From: a virus
Virus record (IMG/VR): IMGVR_UViG_3300020274_000001
Span: 62,001 to 126,000 of that record
DNA: 64,000 bases
Strand: one strand, 5' to 3'
The translations under genes were made by a program, and so were the position numbers. The notes under the pieces were generated by a model. It worked only from the letters and a program-made list of their open reading frames with translations. It had not been told where the DNA came from and did no database searches. Positions 29,635-38,583 of this stretch are shown piece by piece (the first letter of the stretch is position 1; the number at the start of each line of letters is the position of its first letter).

Positions 29635-30957
29635 TTAAGCGGCGGCGACTTCTTCGGAGGTCGTCGTCGCTTTTTCTTTTTCGACCTTTACATCCATGCA
29701 TAGAATCGAGTATGCTTCGTAGCGAGGGACAGTGTAAGTCCCCGGTGCTACGACTCTATCAAGAACGTGCACATTGCACTCGTTCTTGACTTCGATTTCT
29801 ACCATGTCTCTACCAACAGAGTCTCTAATGTGCTCAAACATGAGGTCCAAGTCATCAAGCATGTCATAGGTGATTTCGATACAAGGCATACCAGAAGTAG
29901 TGTGCAAGGAACCAATCAATCTCAATTGACGATTCAATTCTTTGGTAATGGCGTCAGCCTCCACTCCTTTTGTCAGTTGTGCTCTTTGAATGACCATTCG
30001 GATAAGGTGCTTCAAGCCGGTTGACTTGAGACCAGCCGCATTGGCGTGGCGAGTCAAAGCCCAATCCTTTGTCAGTTGCTCAAGCACATACTGATTAGTT
30101 AGGAAGTCGTGTATTTGCTGGTATACTCCATCTGTAATCTTGACAGTCTCTTTCGATGTGAAAGAAGGTCGCTTGAACGTAGAGTCTTTGATGCTACCTT
30201 GGTGTATTGGAGTCCAAGACTTCAATCGTTCCATCTTCATCTCATCTGTTGGCAAAGAGTAGTATTCGTTTACCATCTCAATGAAAGTCTGCGTGAACAG
30301 TCCTCCCCATCCGGGGACATTGTTCGGATACAGACGATATTGAAATTGTCCTTTCTTGTTAGCCCATACTCCTTGGTGATTGGATACATGAAGGAACCCA
30401 CTCAAGTGGACCTCGTGTCCTCGCACATAATTCTCGATGTTTGCTCGCTCGGCTGTTCCCATAGACAGTAGAGATTCGTCAGTGACAACCATGTGATATC
30501 CACGGTGTCCAGAAAATCGTATAGAGATGTATTGTGGGTCAATAGCGAGGTCTTTCGTCAAGAAAAAGTAGAGTCTCTTCGCGTTTTCCTTTGCATGTTC
30601 AAGACCATGACGGTAAGAACGAATGTTAGGCAAGTGGTCGTAATCGATATCAAAACCAATGTCAATACCAGCATGACCTTTGTCATTCATTCCCCAACGA
30701 ACATGCTCATCGGGGCTCATGTTCTTGGTAGCGTATGGTTCTCTTCGCTCTGGGTCAAAGTATCGGGCCAGACTGTGGGTAATAGAGACGGGGGCCGTTT
30801 CTATGGCATACTCTCGAAGTGCGTCGACAGACGGGAACGCTTTATGGCGAGACTGGTGGCTGAACATGAATTCTCTGCGCTCGACCGCCTTCACATCGAG
30901 GTCTGTCGTTTCATAGAACGACTTGATTGCCTCTTCAAAGGTGCCAATGGAGAACAT
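29635..30957 (-). CDS. priS: Archaeo-eukaryotic primase small subunit (second copy)
   Basis: 440 aa. AEP motifs: GFDIDYDHLP (D103, D105), IRFSGHRGYHMVV (near 147-158) and RLIGSLHTTSG (346-356), with D335 upstream as the likely third acidic residue. The intervening region is longer than in the copy at 18692 and the two share little beyond the motifs, so they look like separate acquisitions. It is the last gene of the minus-strand replication operon behind MCM. Start ATG 30957 has AGGAGAGTGA upstream. Confidence 0.88.
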   Translation of the reverse strand: MFSIGTFEEAIKSFYETTDLDVKAVERREFMFSHQSRHKAFPSVDALREYAIETAPVSITHSLARYFDPERREPYATKNMSPDEHVRWGMNDKGHAGIDIGFDIDYDHLPNIRSYRHGLEHAKENAKRLYFFLTKDLAIDPQYISIRFSGHRGYHMVVTDESLLSMGTAERANIENYVRGHEVHLSGFLHVSNHQGVWANKKGQFQYRLYPNNVPGWGGLFTQTFIEMVNEYYSLPTDEMKMERLKSWTPIHQGSIKDSTFKRPSFTSKETVKITDGVYQQIHDFLTNQYVLEQLTKDWALTRHANAAGLKSTGLKHLIRMVIQRAQLTKGVEADAITKELNRQLRLIGSLHTTSGMPCIEITYDMLDDLDLMFEHIRDSVGRDMVEIEVKNECNVHVLDRVVAPGTYTVPRYEAYSILCMDVKVEKEKATTTSEEVAAA

Positions 30958-30961
30958 GTGT

Positions 30962-31729
30962 TCACTCTCCTAACAAGTTTTCCAATGCCTTGATTGCTTC
31001 TGTGGCATCGTGTTCGGAAAGGTCACCTTTGCCGACAATCTTGACACTACCACTTCCAACCAATGATTGTAGTGTAATGTTGCCTTCGTCGACTGCTACG
31101 TTAATTGCGTCGAGCAATTGTTGGGCGGTATATCCTTGTGGGAAGATATCCTTAGCAAGACCGTTGATTTGGTCCCACTGTTCCTGTGTTGCTTTGTTCA
31201 AAACAGACTGCGCCATCGTTCCTGTCGATTGAGAAGGGATAGATATGTCATTAGATGGGTTGTCTCTCGGGTCTACTCCGAGGTCGCCCTCTATGTTATT
31301 TCCACTCGCTACAAACATCGGCTGTAATTCTTTGTAGGTATTGCCTGTAAATTTGGACTCTCTCTCACGAATTCGGAATTTGAATTCGATTGGGTAGTGG
31401 TGTCCGTCTTCTTTGGCTTTCTCAAGCATGGCGGATAGGCGGTCTCGGAAGATACTGTTTCTTCCATTTGATGAAGTAGAAGCAAACCACCAATCCATGC
31501 GGTTTCCATCTCTTAGGTTTACGATGTTTACTGCCACAGAAGGGGCCCATGTAGGGTTCTTCGATGGTATCTCCCACGAGGGTTCTCGTAGGATTGCTAT
31601 TCGGTCGTATACTTTTCCAACCTCTGGTTTGAATTTGTCATTGTTACCACCACGGGCAGGGACAACGACACTCGCTCCAAAGGCATTCCATTCTTCGTCA
31701 AATTCGGCGTTTTTCTTTTCTTGGGACAT
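30962..31729 (-). CDS. Putative ssDNA-binding or replication accessory protein, 255 aa
   Basis: It lies between MCM and primase in the same operon. The N-terminal 150 residues look beta-rich with conserved aromatics (SVAVNIVNLRDGNRMDWWFA; IEFKFRIRERESKFTGNTY), compatible with an OB fold. The second half is helical and ends in an acidic tail (ATEAIKALENLLGE). I did not recognise the family; SSB function is inferred from position. ATG 31729 has GGAGGAAAT upstream, which favours it over the in-frame ATG at 31765. Confidence 0.5.
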   Translation of the reverse strand: MSQEKKNAEFDEEWNAFGASVVVPARGGNNDKFKPEVGKVYDRIAILREPSWEIPSKNPTWAPSVAVNIVNLRDGNRMDWWFASTSSNGRNSIFRDRLSAMLEKAKEDGHHYPIEFKFRIRERESKFTGNTYKELQPMFVASGNNIEGDLGVDPRDNPSNDISIPSQSTGTMAQSVLNKATQEQWDQINGLAKDIFPQGYTAQQLLDAINVAVDEGNITLQSLVGSGSVKIVGKGDLSEHDATEAIKALENLLGE

Positions 31730-31788
31730 GATTATTTCCTCCAAAAGTAGGGGACGTGTCCCCACCTATAAATGATTCTACGGATTAT

Positions 31789-34194
31789 TCATAGACCCTT
31801 TACTCCGAGCATCTGACCTTTGCGTTCGATTTTATTTTGCTTAGACAATGCTGTCAAGAAAGTATCGAAATCTCTCTCTATTGGACATGGATAATCAGCA
31901 GAATCAAGTTCCCAGAATTTCTTCACGTATGCATAAGCATCCTTCTTGTTGCCATAATCCTTCATACCTAATTCAATTCCAGCCCAGACTTCAAGGAGGC
32001 GCATAATTTCATCCATGACCTTAGACTGCTCTTGACCAAGACCGGTGCCCCCTTCATTAACCATGTTAGGTTCTTTGGTAGTCAACGATTCTATGAGAAT
32101 TGAATGTGCGTAGTCAATGTGCTCTTTGTTGACAGATGAAGAAAGGTCAAGACGGGCCACTGCGCAAGACAAGCGTTGCAACGCCGCTCCCCATCGGAAG
32201 TTAACAGTAGCACCGTTCACTCGATTCTGTCGAGTTTTTACGAAGATATCTGTCAAGTGCTTAGTAGCCTCGTCGTCAAATAAGACCGGTGCCGCTTGAA
32301 CATCCCTACATAGTTGCAGGTATTTGCGGTAGCCGTCTTGAACAGGGAATAATTCGTTAGGGTCAACCTCGGAATGATTCATACCAGCAGTCATACCCTC
32401 CATGATAGAAGCATCTCTTTCATCATTAACAACATCGAGGAATACGAAAATCAAGTCGAACCGAGAAACGAATGACACAGGTAGTCTTGCTTGCTCTATC
32501 AGAGGGATACCAGAATACAAGTCGAAACGACTGTTGTCTCCACCTTTTGGATTTGCACAACCGAGAATAGGTGTATTGGTCTGTATGGTTCCTTTCATTT
32601 GCATCTGCACGGAAACTTGCCCTGTCTCCATAGCATCATTGAGAGCAGTAAACACATTCTGGTCTCCTAAAGCGTGCATCTCATCGATACCTGCTATTGC
32701 ACCCGGAGGAATCAAAGCGAGCATTCCCGGAGAAAGAGATGTTCGACTTGCACCTAACAACCTCTGATTCTCGGACTTACCACCTATCAATCCGGGGATA
32801 GAAGACCTCGCACCGGTTGCCATGTTGCTACCGGGGTGCATGTTACCATTTCGACAAGCGAAATTCAGTAATTGTGACTTAGCGGTTCCGGGGTCTCCGA
32901 TTAAGAGAACGTGAACAAAGGGCCGCTTGCCGTCTGGAAGACCAGAATAAGAACCGACTGCTTGTAAGAGAAGAGCCTGCTTTTCTCGAGTATGTCCTAT
33001 GACATGCGGGGCTGTTACCCTTGTAAGAATCTCCATAATCTCATCAAGAGAGTGCTCTTCTTTCCAAGCCGCAAGAGCATGACGCTCTGTATCGTTAACC
33101 TCTATGACGGAATCCTGTGATGTCCGAGTAAGGTCGGTCGCATGAAGAACGCACATGCGCTCATTCTTGCCACCTGTTTTGTCAACATGCGTTCCAAAGA
33201 TACCGGTGATGACGACATCCTCTCCTTGATTCATAGCATGGACATGTGTCCCACGGACTTCGACAAGTAGAGTAGGTGGAGTGGTCATTTGGGTATTGGT
33301 TTGTCGTAGCATTAGTCGTTGGAAAGTAATGAACGATGAATTCGGTGCACCGTCTTGAACCCATGCGGTTCTGGGGTTACCCTGCATACCTGCACCGCAA
33401 TGTGGACAGTTATCGGGTTTGATTTCTGAATCTTCGAAAAAGTCGGGGAAGGTATTGACGATTCCTCCGCAATTGTCGACTTTACATTTCCATGCTATCT
33501 TGATTGCTCGCTTTCGTGCATCTCCCATTTCGAGAACCTGTCCTATGATTTTGACAAGACGACCGTCTTGTTGAGTAGAACAAATCAAGTCGTTGATTGA
33601 CATTTCATCATCGATTCCGGACATTCGGATTTCTGGTGGAGCAAAGGAATCGGTGCCGAGAGCAAGGCGTAGTGCCATGTCAGCGTTGATAATTGAACCG
33701 AAAGTCTGCCATACTGTGGCTTTCAATTGCTCAATAACTTCATTGGGGAAGTTGGTGATACAGATTCCTAATTCCATGTATGCATTTCTGAAGTCGGAGT
33801 AGTCGGCAAAGGTAACAACATCAGAAGATGCCAAACCTGCTTGCCCTACTTGAATCGTTAATGGAGAGGGTATGTTAGCCGATTCGCTCGAATTTGGAAG
33901 AGGTAGGTGTAGTGCTCTCTGTAAGACACCCCTGTCCATGCAAATTGCTTCGGTTCCTATTTCTGAAAAGTATGAATCGAATGACATGCAAGAAATTGCT
34001 CTCTGTCGTGGTATGTTTTCTGAATTGACATACTGTTCGATTGCATTATTTGCTCGGGTGTCGACGTAATCTCTCGTAAACCCGTAGTCCTGTAAGAACC
34101 CAGAATGGTATGCCATGAATGCTACCACTGCTCTCTGTGCCCTGTCTTCTCTGTTCATCGGTTGGATGTTGTTCTGTTGCCATGCTAAGACCAT
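31789..34194 (-). CDS. mcm: MCM replicative helicase
   Basis: 801 aa, longer than typical archaeal MCM (about 650-700). The N-terminal region has a zinc site (C237, C242, C263, C266: WKCKVDNCGG and NCPHCGAG). The helicase core has Walker A GDPGTAKS (433-440), Walker B GIDEMHAL (502-509), sensor 1 CANPKGG (546-552) and arginine finger SRFD (577-580). A C-terminal winged-helix region follows. It should unwind the template as a hexamer. The extra length is mainly N-terminal. Upstream GGAAGTGA serves as ribosome binding site. Confidence 0.95.
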   Translation of the reverse strand: MVLAWQQNNIQPMNREDRAQRAVVAFMAYHSGFLQDYGFTRDYVDTRANNAIEQYVNSENIPRQRAISCMSFDSYFSEIGTEAICMDRGVLQRALHLPLPNSSESANIPSPLTIQVGQAGLASSDVVTFADYSDFRNAYMELGICITNFPNEVIEQLKATVWQTFGSIINADMALRLALGTDSFAPPEIRMSGIDDEMSINDLICSTQQDGRLVKIIGQVLEMGDARKRAIKIAWKCKVDNCGGIVNTFPDFFEDSEIKPDNCPHCGAGMQGNPRTAWVQDGAPNSSFITFQRLMLRQTNTQMTTPPTLLVEVRGTHVHAMNQGEDVVITGIFGTHVDKTGGKNERMCVLHATDLTRTSQDSVIEVNDTERHALAAWKEEHSLDEIMEILTRVTAPHVIGHTREKQALLLQAVGSYSGLPDGKRPFVHVLLIGDPGTAKSQLLNFACRNGNMHPGSNMATGARSSIPGLIGGKSENQRLLGASRTSLSPGMLALIPPGAIAGIDEMHALGDQNVFTALNDAMETGQVSVQMQMKGTIQTNTPILGCANPKGGDNSRFDLYSGIPLIEQARLPVSFVSRFDLIFVFLDVVNDERDASIMEGMTAGMNHSEVDPNELFPVQDGYRKYLQLCRDVQAAPVLFDDEATKHLTDIFVKTRQNRVNGATVNFRWGAALQRLSCAVARLDLSSSVNKEHIDYAHSILIESLTTKEPNMVNEGGTGLGQEQSKVMDEIMRLLEVWAGIELGMKDYGNKKDAYAYVKKFWELDSADYPCPIERDFDTFLTALSKQNKIERKGQMLGVKGL

Positions 34195-34198
34195 ATTT

Positions 34199-34915
34199 TC
34201 ACTTCCTTCTCATTGTTAACCCCGTAATTCTCCATACTTCTAAACCACCTATTTCGGGTAACAGGTATTGGTGTAGCCATGTAAAGAGAGCAGACCGCAT
34301 AGTATACACAGTCAAGTCTGGGAATAGTGGGTGGTCAATCACATTGAAAGCCTCATACAACCGGATTTCTTGTGCGTCGAATTCGATAGCATTCATTGCA
34401 ATCTTGACCATTTGACCTGCGTCTTCTTTGTTCGTAGGGTCATACGCTCGGTCTCGGGCATTGAATAGAGACTCAACATCACAGTCATCTGAAACATAAA
34501 GAGTAGGCTTTCTTCCTTTTTGTTTTGCTCGGGGTAGTGGGGTGTGATATGCCCTAAAACCCGTAACAGTGTTCTTCCGTAGAATACTGTTCATGATGCT
34601 GTTCCATTGTTGTGGACCCCAATCGGATGGTATCAACTCATACTTGACTGCGATTCTTCGGTCGATGTAACCGTATAGGTCTCTCTCATCTCGAACATGT
34701 TTCAAATGGTGTTCGATTGCCGCTACGATTTTTTCATGAGACTTGACAAGGCGGACTCCATTTAGGAAACCGCTCATCTCCTTCTTGAAGGGAACATTAT
34801 CGGACTTGTTGATTTTGTCACGGAGTGCATTTAGAGCCTCTACTTTGTTACTATTCTTCATCCCGAAGAATGAGTTCACCCAAGAATCGATACCTATCTC
34901 CGTCATCGTCATCAT
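34199..34915 (-). CDS. Hypothetical protein upstream of MCM, 238 aa
   Basis: Unrecognised, mixed helical protein, first gene of the replication operon and directly next to the repeat-rich origin candidate. That position fits an initiator or helicase loader, but no motif supports it. Several in-frame ATGs (34915, 34912, 34906) are possible starts. Confidence 0.55.
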   Translation of the reverse strand: MMTMTEIGIDSWVNSFFGMKNSNKVEALNALRDKINKSDNVPFKKEMSGFLNGVRLVKSHEKIVAAIEHHLKHVRDERDLYGYIDRRIAVKYELIPSDWGPQQWNSIMNSILRKNTVTGFRAYHTPLPRAKQKGRKPTLYVSDDCDVESLFNARDRAYDPTNKEDAGQMVKIAMNAIEFDAQEIRLYEAFNVIDHPLFPDLTVYTMRSALFTWLHQYLLPEIGGLEVWRITGLTMRRK

Positions 34916-35174
34916 CTCCGCTCGGCGGGGAACCTACCCAATTTGGAGGGGCATATTAACTTAACTCATTTTATCACCCGATAAAACGAATAGATAAAAC
35001 CAGCGTTGCAGTGATGCCTTTGTTTTATCAACGGGGGATTTATGATGTTCTAAAAACGTTATACTGAATAATATTTTATTTTATCAAAGCGTTTTATCCG
35101 ATGATAAAACCAAAGCCTGCGCGAAGCGAACCTTATTCTCTACGATACTATACTACTACAATTACATCTTCTAT
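34916..35174. other. Candidate replication origin with TTTTATC/GATAAAA repeats
   Basis: 259 bp without a gene, AT-rich. It has seven copies of TTTTATC or its complement (34969, 34980, 34993, 35022, 35079, 35091, 35103). Two pairs form palindromes with 4-nt spacers: 34969-34987 and 35091-35110 (GTTTTATC-CGAT-GATAAAAC). Between them is very AT-rich DNA and an ACGGGGG run. Position ahead of MCM supports an origin or a shared operator. Confidence 0.5.
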
Positions 35175-35513
35175 TCATTCTTCTTCTTCATGAAAGATTA
35201 CATTTCTTCCTATGATTACAGGAGAACCAAGATGGCCTCTGTCGCTAACTGTGAATGGTGCATTGATGGTTCCAATGTCACATTCGAATTCGACATAACA
35301 TCTTTTTCTTTTCTTTACGCCGTTAGCATTCCTAACTCGCACGACGGTCCCAGTGTATTCTACTCCAACGAAGTGTGCAAGTTCCTCGTCAATTGACGAC
35401 GACGAAGCACCCGTGTCGACTAATGCGTTGACAGTAATTGGCCAACCGTTTTCGGTTGTTAGTGTGATTTGAATTATCGGACCATCACGGAGCAGTTCCA
35501 TAAACTCGTTCAT
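35175..35513 (-). CDS. Retropepsin-like aspartyl protease, 112 aa
   Basis: NALVDTGASSSSIDEELA (D33-T34-G35) and a C-terminal SDRGHLGSPVIIGRNVIF match the single-domain retropepsin-like fold. The ending 'DRxxxxxPVxIGRN' resembles the RimK-associated protease family (PF05618). It would act as a dimer. In this context it may mature virion proteins, but that is inference. Confidence 0.65.
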   Translation of the reverse strand: MNEFMELLRDGPIIQITLTTENGWPITVNALVDTGASSSSIDEELAHFVGVEYTGTVVRVRNANGVKKRKRCYVEFECDIGTINAPFTVSDRGHLGSPVIIGRNVIFHEEEE

Positions 35514-36195
35514 GGGATGCCTCCAATCCTTCTTCTTCCTTGTAGTAGAACCACCACATTCTGTTTCGCTTCCAATAAGTGATTCCTTCTGTGGCGTTGA
35601 CTAAGTCTCTTACCTTGACTCTATCCTCATACTCGTATTCTTCGGGTATGAGGTTTTTCTTTTTCCATTCTGCGTTAGCGACGCCACCATGCTCTTCGAT
35701 GTAATCGATGATTCCCTTTGCGTAATCTTCGTGTGTCTTGGTCTCGTTAGGCACTTCTAATTCTTCTTCGACTTCTTCAGCGTTGCCAAAGGTAAACCCA
35801 CTTTCGACAACGGTGACCCCTTCTCCATCGTCGACATAGTCTTCCTTGTCTGGCCAAACACCAATCTTGGTCCCCGCAATATCATTCAATTCTTCTGGAG
35901 ATATGAAATCAAGAACAGAATCGGAACGACGGTTCTCTTCGATATTCTGTAATCTCCGTTGCATGGCCTCAATGCTACCGATAGTCTCACCCTGCATTAG
36001 CATAATTCTTCTTTCAAGTTCTACGATTCTTTCTTCGAGTTCCGCAATCTTCTCTGAGTTTGCACTACCGAAGAGCGGTTGGCTTTTTCCAAGTTGTGAC
36101 AACGCTGATTCGTCCTCGTCCATAGTGTCCGTAGGTTTCGTATCAGTCAAAAGTCTGATGTATGGAGTTGCCCTCCGTTTACCTGTGCCGGTCAA
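35485..36195 (-). CDS. Acidic coiled-coil protein, 236 aa
   Basis: Coiled coil at about 48-90 (IAELEERIVELERRIMLMQG), an acidic linker, then a helical segment (YAKGIIDYIEEHGGVANAEW) resembling a small winged-helix-like unit. It overlaps the protease gene by 29 nt. The start is TTG 36195 or the downstream ATG for MDEDES; the second is plausible. Confidence 0.5.
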   Translation of the reverse strand: MTGTGKRRATPYIRLLTDTKPTDTMDEDESALSQLGKSQPLFGSANSEKIAELEERIVELERRIMLMQGETIGSIEAMQRRLQNIEENRRSDSVLDFISPEELNDIAGTKIGVWPDKEDYVDDGEGVTVVESGFTFGNAEEVEEELEVPNETKTHEDYAKGIIDYIEEHGGVANAEWKKKNLIPEEYEYEDRVKVRDLVNATEGITYWKRNRMWWFYYKEEEGLEASHERVYGTAP

Positions 36196-36214
36196 GTTGT
36201 TTGGAGTTTCATGG

Positions 36215-36412
36215 ATGCGTCAAACACGCTCCGCACAATCAATGTTATCGGACGCAGATATCCCATTCACCTTCATAGACGTAGGAGATAAACCACACAT
36301 GGTCTCCGCATTAGAAGTTATCATCGGAGAACATACTCTACCGGTTCTTCTGGTAGATGGAGTTCCATACAAGGGGGTAGAGCGTGTCAGAGAATACATC
36401 AAATCAACATAA
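36215..36412 (+). CDS. Glutaredoxin-fold protein lacking the active-site cysteines
   Basis: 65 aa: SMLSDADIPFTFIDVGDKPH, then GEHTLPVLLVDGVPYKGVER, fits glutaredoxin from helix 1 to the cis-proline (TLPV) and the G-V turn. The CxxC active site that should sit near the N-terminus is replaced by TRSAQ, so redox activity is unlikely. The longer frame from 35846 runs antisense through the coiled-coil gene and is rejected. Confidence 0.55.
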   Translation: MRQTRSAQSMLSDADIPFTFIDVGDKPHMVSALEVIIGEHTLPVLLVDGVPYKGVERVREYIKST

Positions 36413-37259
36413 TCTTCCCGAAGACTTTGAATGTCCTATGGACTTACCCGACCCAAGTTGCGGGGCAAAACAAGGTCAATGGATTACAGGAGAGACCGAT
36501 ATTTCTTGCGAAGTGTGCAATGTGTTTCTGTTTAACAATTTACACATCGGAGAAGAAGAAACCGTAGACACGGATGCTGACGCAGACGACATGGAAGACG
36601 ACTATGTTGACGATGTGACTGTTGGAGAGGCAGAAATAGACATCAACACCACACCCGAAGAGGCAAGAGCAAAGAGAGCAATGGAAGGTTTAGATGTCAT
36701 AAAAAATCGTCTCCGATTAGAAGACTCTCCGGTCATCAAAAACTTCGGAGACTTCATACAAACAAATCGTTTCGACATCCAGATAACCTACTTAGTAGTG
36801 CAAGAATCCAAGAAATTTTTCACCACCGGAATCGCTATGCCAGAAAGAATGATGATAGTGACCGTTACATATTGTAAATTCATCAATCAATATGATATCC
36901 CAGAAGAAGTATACGAATTGCTTTCTTTCAACAGAGCAAAGATAGAGGGGATAGCCACAAGGTTCTTTGAAGAATATGCCGGCAAAGAGCAACCAAGAAT
37001 CATTACTTGGATGAAAACATACGGTCGGTCTTTCAAATATTCGCCAGAAGTCATTAAGATGGCCATCGAATTATGGGACGCCGCAGACCCAATTTATGTC
37101 GTGGCCGAAGACCAAGTGCGAGCAGTCGTTTGGTTGGAGTTAACCAAACATAAGATGGAAAAGACAAAAATCAACATGGCCGCACTGGCTCGGGCCACCG
37201 GTTTTGATTCAAGAGTCATATCCCGAGTAGTAAAGAAATACAAAGTTTACTTCGAGTGA
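36384..37259 (+). CDS. Divergent TFB (TFIIB)-like transcription factor
   Basis: 291 aa, GTG start overlapping the upstream gene. An N-terminal zinc-ribbon-like part (FECPMDLPDPSCG, ISCEVCNVFLF) and a highly acidic linker precede two helical repeats (from about 120: QITYLVVQESKKFF, and about 210: SPEVIKMAIELWD). It ends with MAALARATGFDSRVISRVVK, which resembles the helix-turn-helix at the end of TFB's second cyclin fold. I infer a viral TFB-like factor that could direct RNA polymerase to the element's own promoters. The resemblance is architectural. Confidence 0.5.
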   Translation: MSENTSNQHNLPEDFECPMDLPDPSCGAKQGQWITGETDISCEVCNVFLFNNLHIGEEETVDTDADADDMEDDYVDDVTVGEAEIDINTTPEEARAKRAMEGLDVIKNRLRLEDSPVIKNFGDFIQTNRFDIQITYLVVQESKKFFTTGIAMPERMMIVTVTYCKFINQYDIPEEVYELLSFNRAKIEGIATRFFEEYAGKEQPRIITWMKTYGRSFKYSPEVIKMAIELWDAADPIYVVAEDQVRAVVWLELTKHKMEKTKINMAALARATGFDSRVISRVVKKYKVYFE

Positions 37260-37265
37260 AGACTT

Positions 37266-37895
37266 ATGTCTAATGCCAAGCGTCAGTGTAACATGGCGAA
37301 GGTCAAATGGAACGAGTTCCGCAAGTTGCACAACGGAACCTCAAAAGAAGAAATCAGCAGACTGTGGAAAGATTACAAGGCAGGAGAATACGAAATTCCA
37401 ACACAGGAAGAAGTAGTCGAAACCGTAGAAGAAGTTCAAGAAGAAGTTCAAGAAGAAGTTCAAGAGGAAGGCAAGTCTTTCGCAGAACTGTTCAATGATG
37501 TATTCAACAACCCTGCTCTTACCCCAGAAGAGATTCAATCGGCCAGACATGAGTTAGCGAAAGTCGCCCAAAAGACATCAGTCAAAGGATACGTTTGTTC
37601 TCCGACCGATGGTTGGAAACTATGGATTGGTCCAACCAAAGCGGCTGTGCTTTGTAATGAAACTAAGGACATAGCATTCGCTTGTAACCGTGGTTATTGG
37701 CAAGCATTCTATCATGGTGCATCGCTATGCTACGTCGAAACATGTCAAGAAGAAGAAACCGTATTCCGTATGGCAGACTACTTCCGTAAGCGTGGACGAT
37801 TCGTTGAGCGAGTCCCCATCCCTTCATACGAAATCATGCTACCCGCTTCTAAGTTGGAAATCATCAACACAGCAAGCGGGAGTTGGAACCCTTGA
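37266..37895 (+). CDS. Hypothetical protein with EEVQ repeats, 209 aa
   Basis: An N-terminal helical part, then a tandem EEVQ repeat (residues about 55-66), then an alpha/beta C-terminal half with several cysteines (YVCSPTDGWKLW, IAFACNRGYWQAFY). Unknown. Confidence 0.55.
   Translation: MSNAKRQCNMAKVKWNEFRKLHNGTSKEEISRLWKDYKAGEYEIPTQEEVVETVEEVQEEVQEEVQEEGKSFAELFNDVFNNPALTPEEIQSARHELAKVAQKTSVKGYVCSPTDGWKLWIGPTKAAVLCNETKDIAFACNRGYWQAFYHGASLCYVETCQEEETVFRMADYFRKRGRFVERVPIPSYEIMLPASKLEIINTASGSWNP
37428..37466 (+). repeat. 12-bp tandem repeat inside a gene
   Basis: GAAGAAGTTCAA repeats about three times in a row, encoding EEVQ units. Probably slippage-prone. Confidence 0.7.
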
Positions 37896-38314
37896 CCTCT
37901 ATCGATGAGTTACAGGAACAACTTCAATTGATGCAACAACAAATGGCATCGATGTTGAAACCGAAGGACAATCTTCCAATCGAAGATGAATTGTTCCTTG
38001 TATACAACCCACATAATGTTCGTGTGTGGTGTTCCAAATTAGATTGCCCTCACCTTGGTCGAGAATCAAGAGTCGATATGGTTAAACAACCGGTAGATGA
38101 AGAAGCCGCCAAAGCAATGGGAATCGAAACTAACGAAGTAGAGGTGCCGGTCGTTCGAGTAAGTGAACCAAAGAATGGCGCACACCCACTCGGTATTATT
38201 GCGGCCTTTGGAACAGAGAGAGAAGCAATTCGATTCGTCGAGAAATACTATCGACGCAACCGAGAACTGATGGATGACAATTTTGAATTGTGCATATCGA
38301 AGTTACTTCTTTGA
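37883..38314 (+). CDS. Hypothetical protein, 143 aa, TTG start
   Basis: An N-terminal Gln-rich coiled coil (ELQEQLQLMQQQMASML), then an alpha/beta region with WCSKLDCPH. TTG 37883 overlaps the upstream gene and has GCGGGAG before it. Unknown. Confidence 0.5.
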   Translation: MEPLTSIDELQEQLQLMQQQMASMLKPKDNLPIEDELFLVYNPHNVRVWCSKLDCPHLGRESRVDMVKQPVDEEAAKAMGIETNEVEVPVVRVSEPKNGAHPLGIIAAFGTEREAIRFVEKYYRRNRELMDDNFELCISKLLL

Positions 38315-38346
38315 AGGTTTATATCCACTCGTAAGTTGCACTGTGT

Positions 38347-38583
38347 ATGAAGCACACACGTCACGCATACAACTGTGAAATATGCAATGGACCGATATCC
38401 GCCAACAATGTCAAGAAAAGAAAATTACCTTGGATGATATGTTTCAAGTGTATGGCTAACATTCCCGATGAATACAGGTGCGGTGCCCCGAAGGTCAATG
38501 GAGAGCCGTGTCGCCAGATTGGGTCATTCGACGGAAGATGTAAACGTCACAGAGAGTCCCAAGAAACATCTTCTAAATCGTAA
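38347..38583 (+). CDS. Cysteine-rich zinc-binding protein, 78 aa
   Basis: CEICNG and CFKC form one zinc ribbon; RCGAPKVNGEPCRQ and CKRH form a second knuckle set like the small domain at the N-terminus of the primase at 18692 (HRKKDGTRCQ...CGHH). Its end converges on and overlaps the minus-strand gene at 38547. Confidence 0.6.
   Translation: MKHTRHAYNCEICNGPISANNVKKRKLPWMICFKCMANIPDEYRCGAPKVNGEPCRQIGSFDGRCKRHRESQETSSKS

Noticed and set aside
18692-30957. Recent duplication of one primase gene
   Set aside because: The two share only the AEP motifs and differ in length, zinc cluster and spacing.
30493-30993. Plus-strand frames opposite the second primase
   Set aside because: Shadows of the primase gene on the other strand; no start signals, no domains.
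35041-35053. A seventh copy of the AACATATTCTAA motif (ATGTTCTAA in the origin region)
   Set aside because: Only 9 bases match and no plus-strand gene follows; treated as chance within AT-rich DNA.
35846-36214. Plus-strand frame upstream of the glutaredoxin-like gene
   Set aside because: It is antisense to the acidic coiled-coil gene, Ser-rich as expected of a shadow, and contributes no domain.
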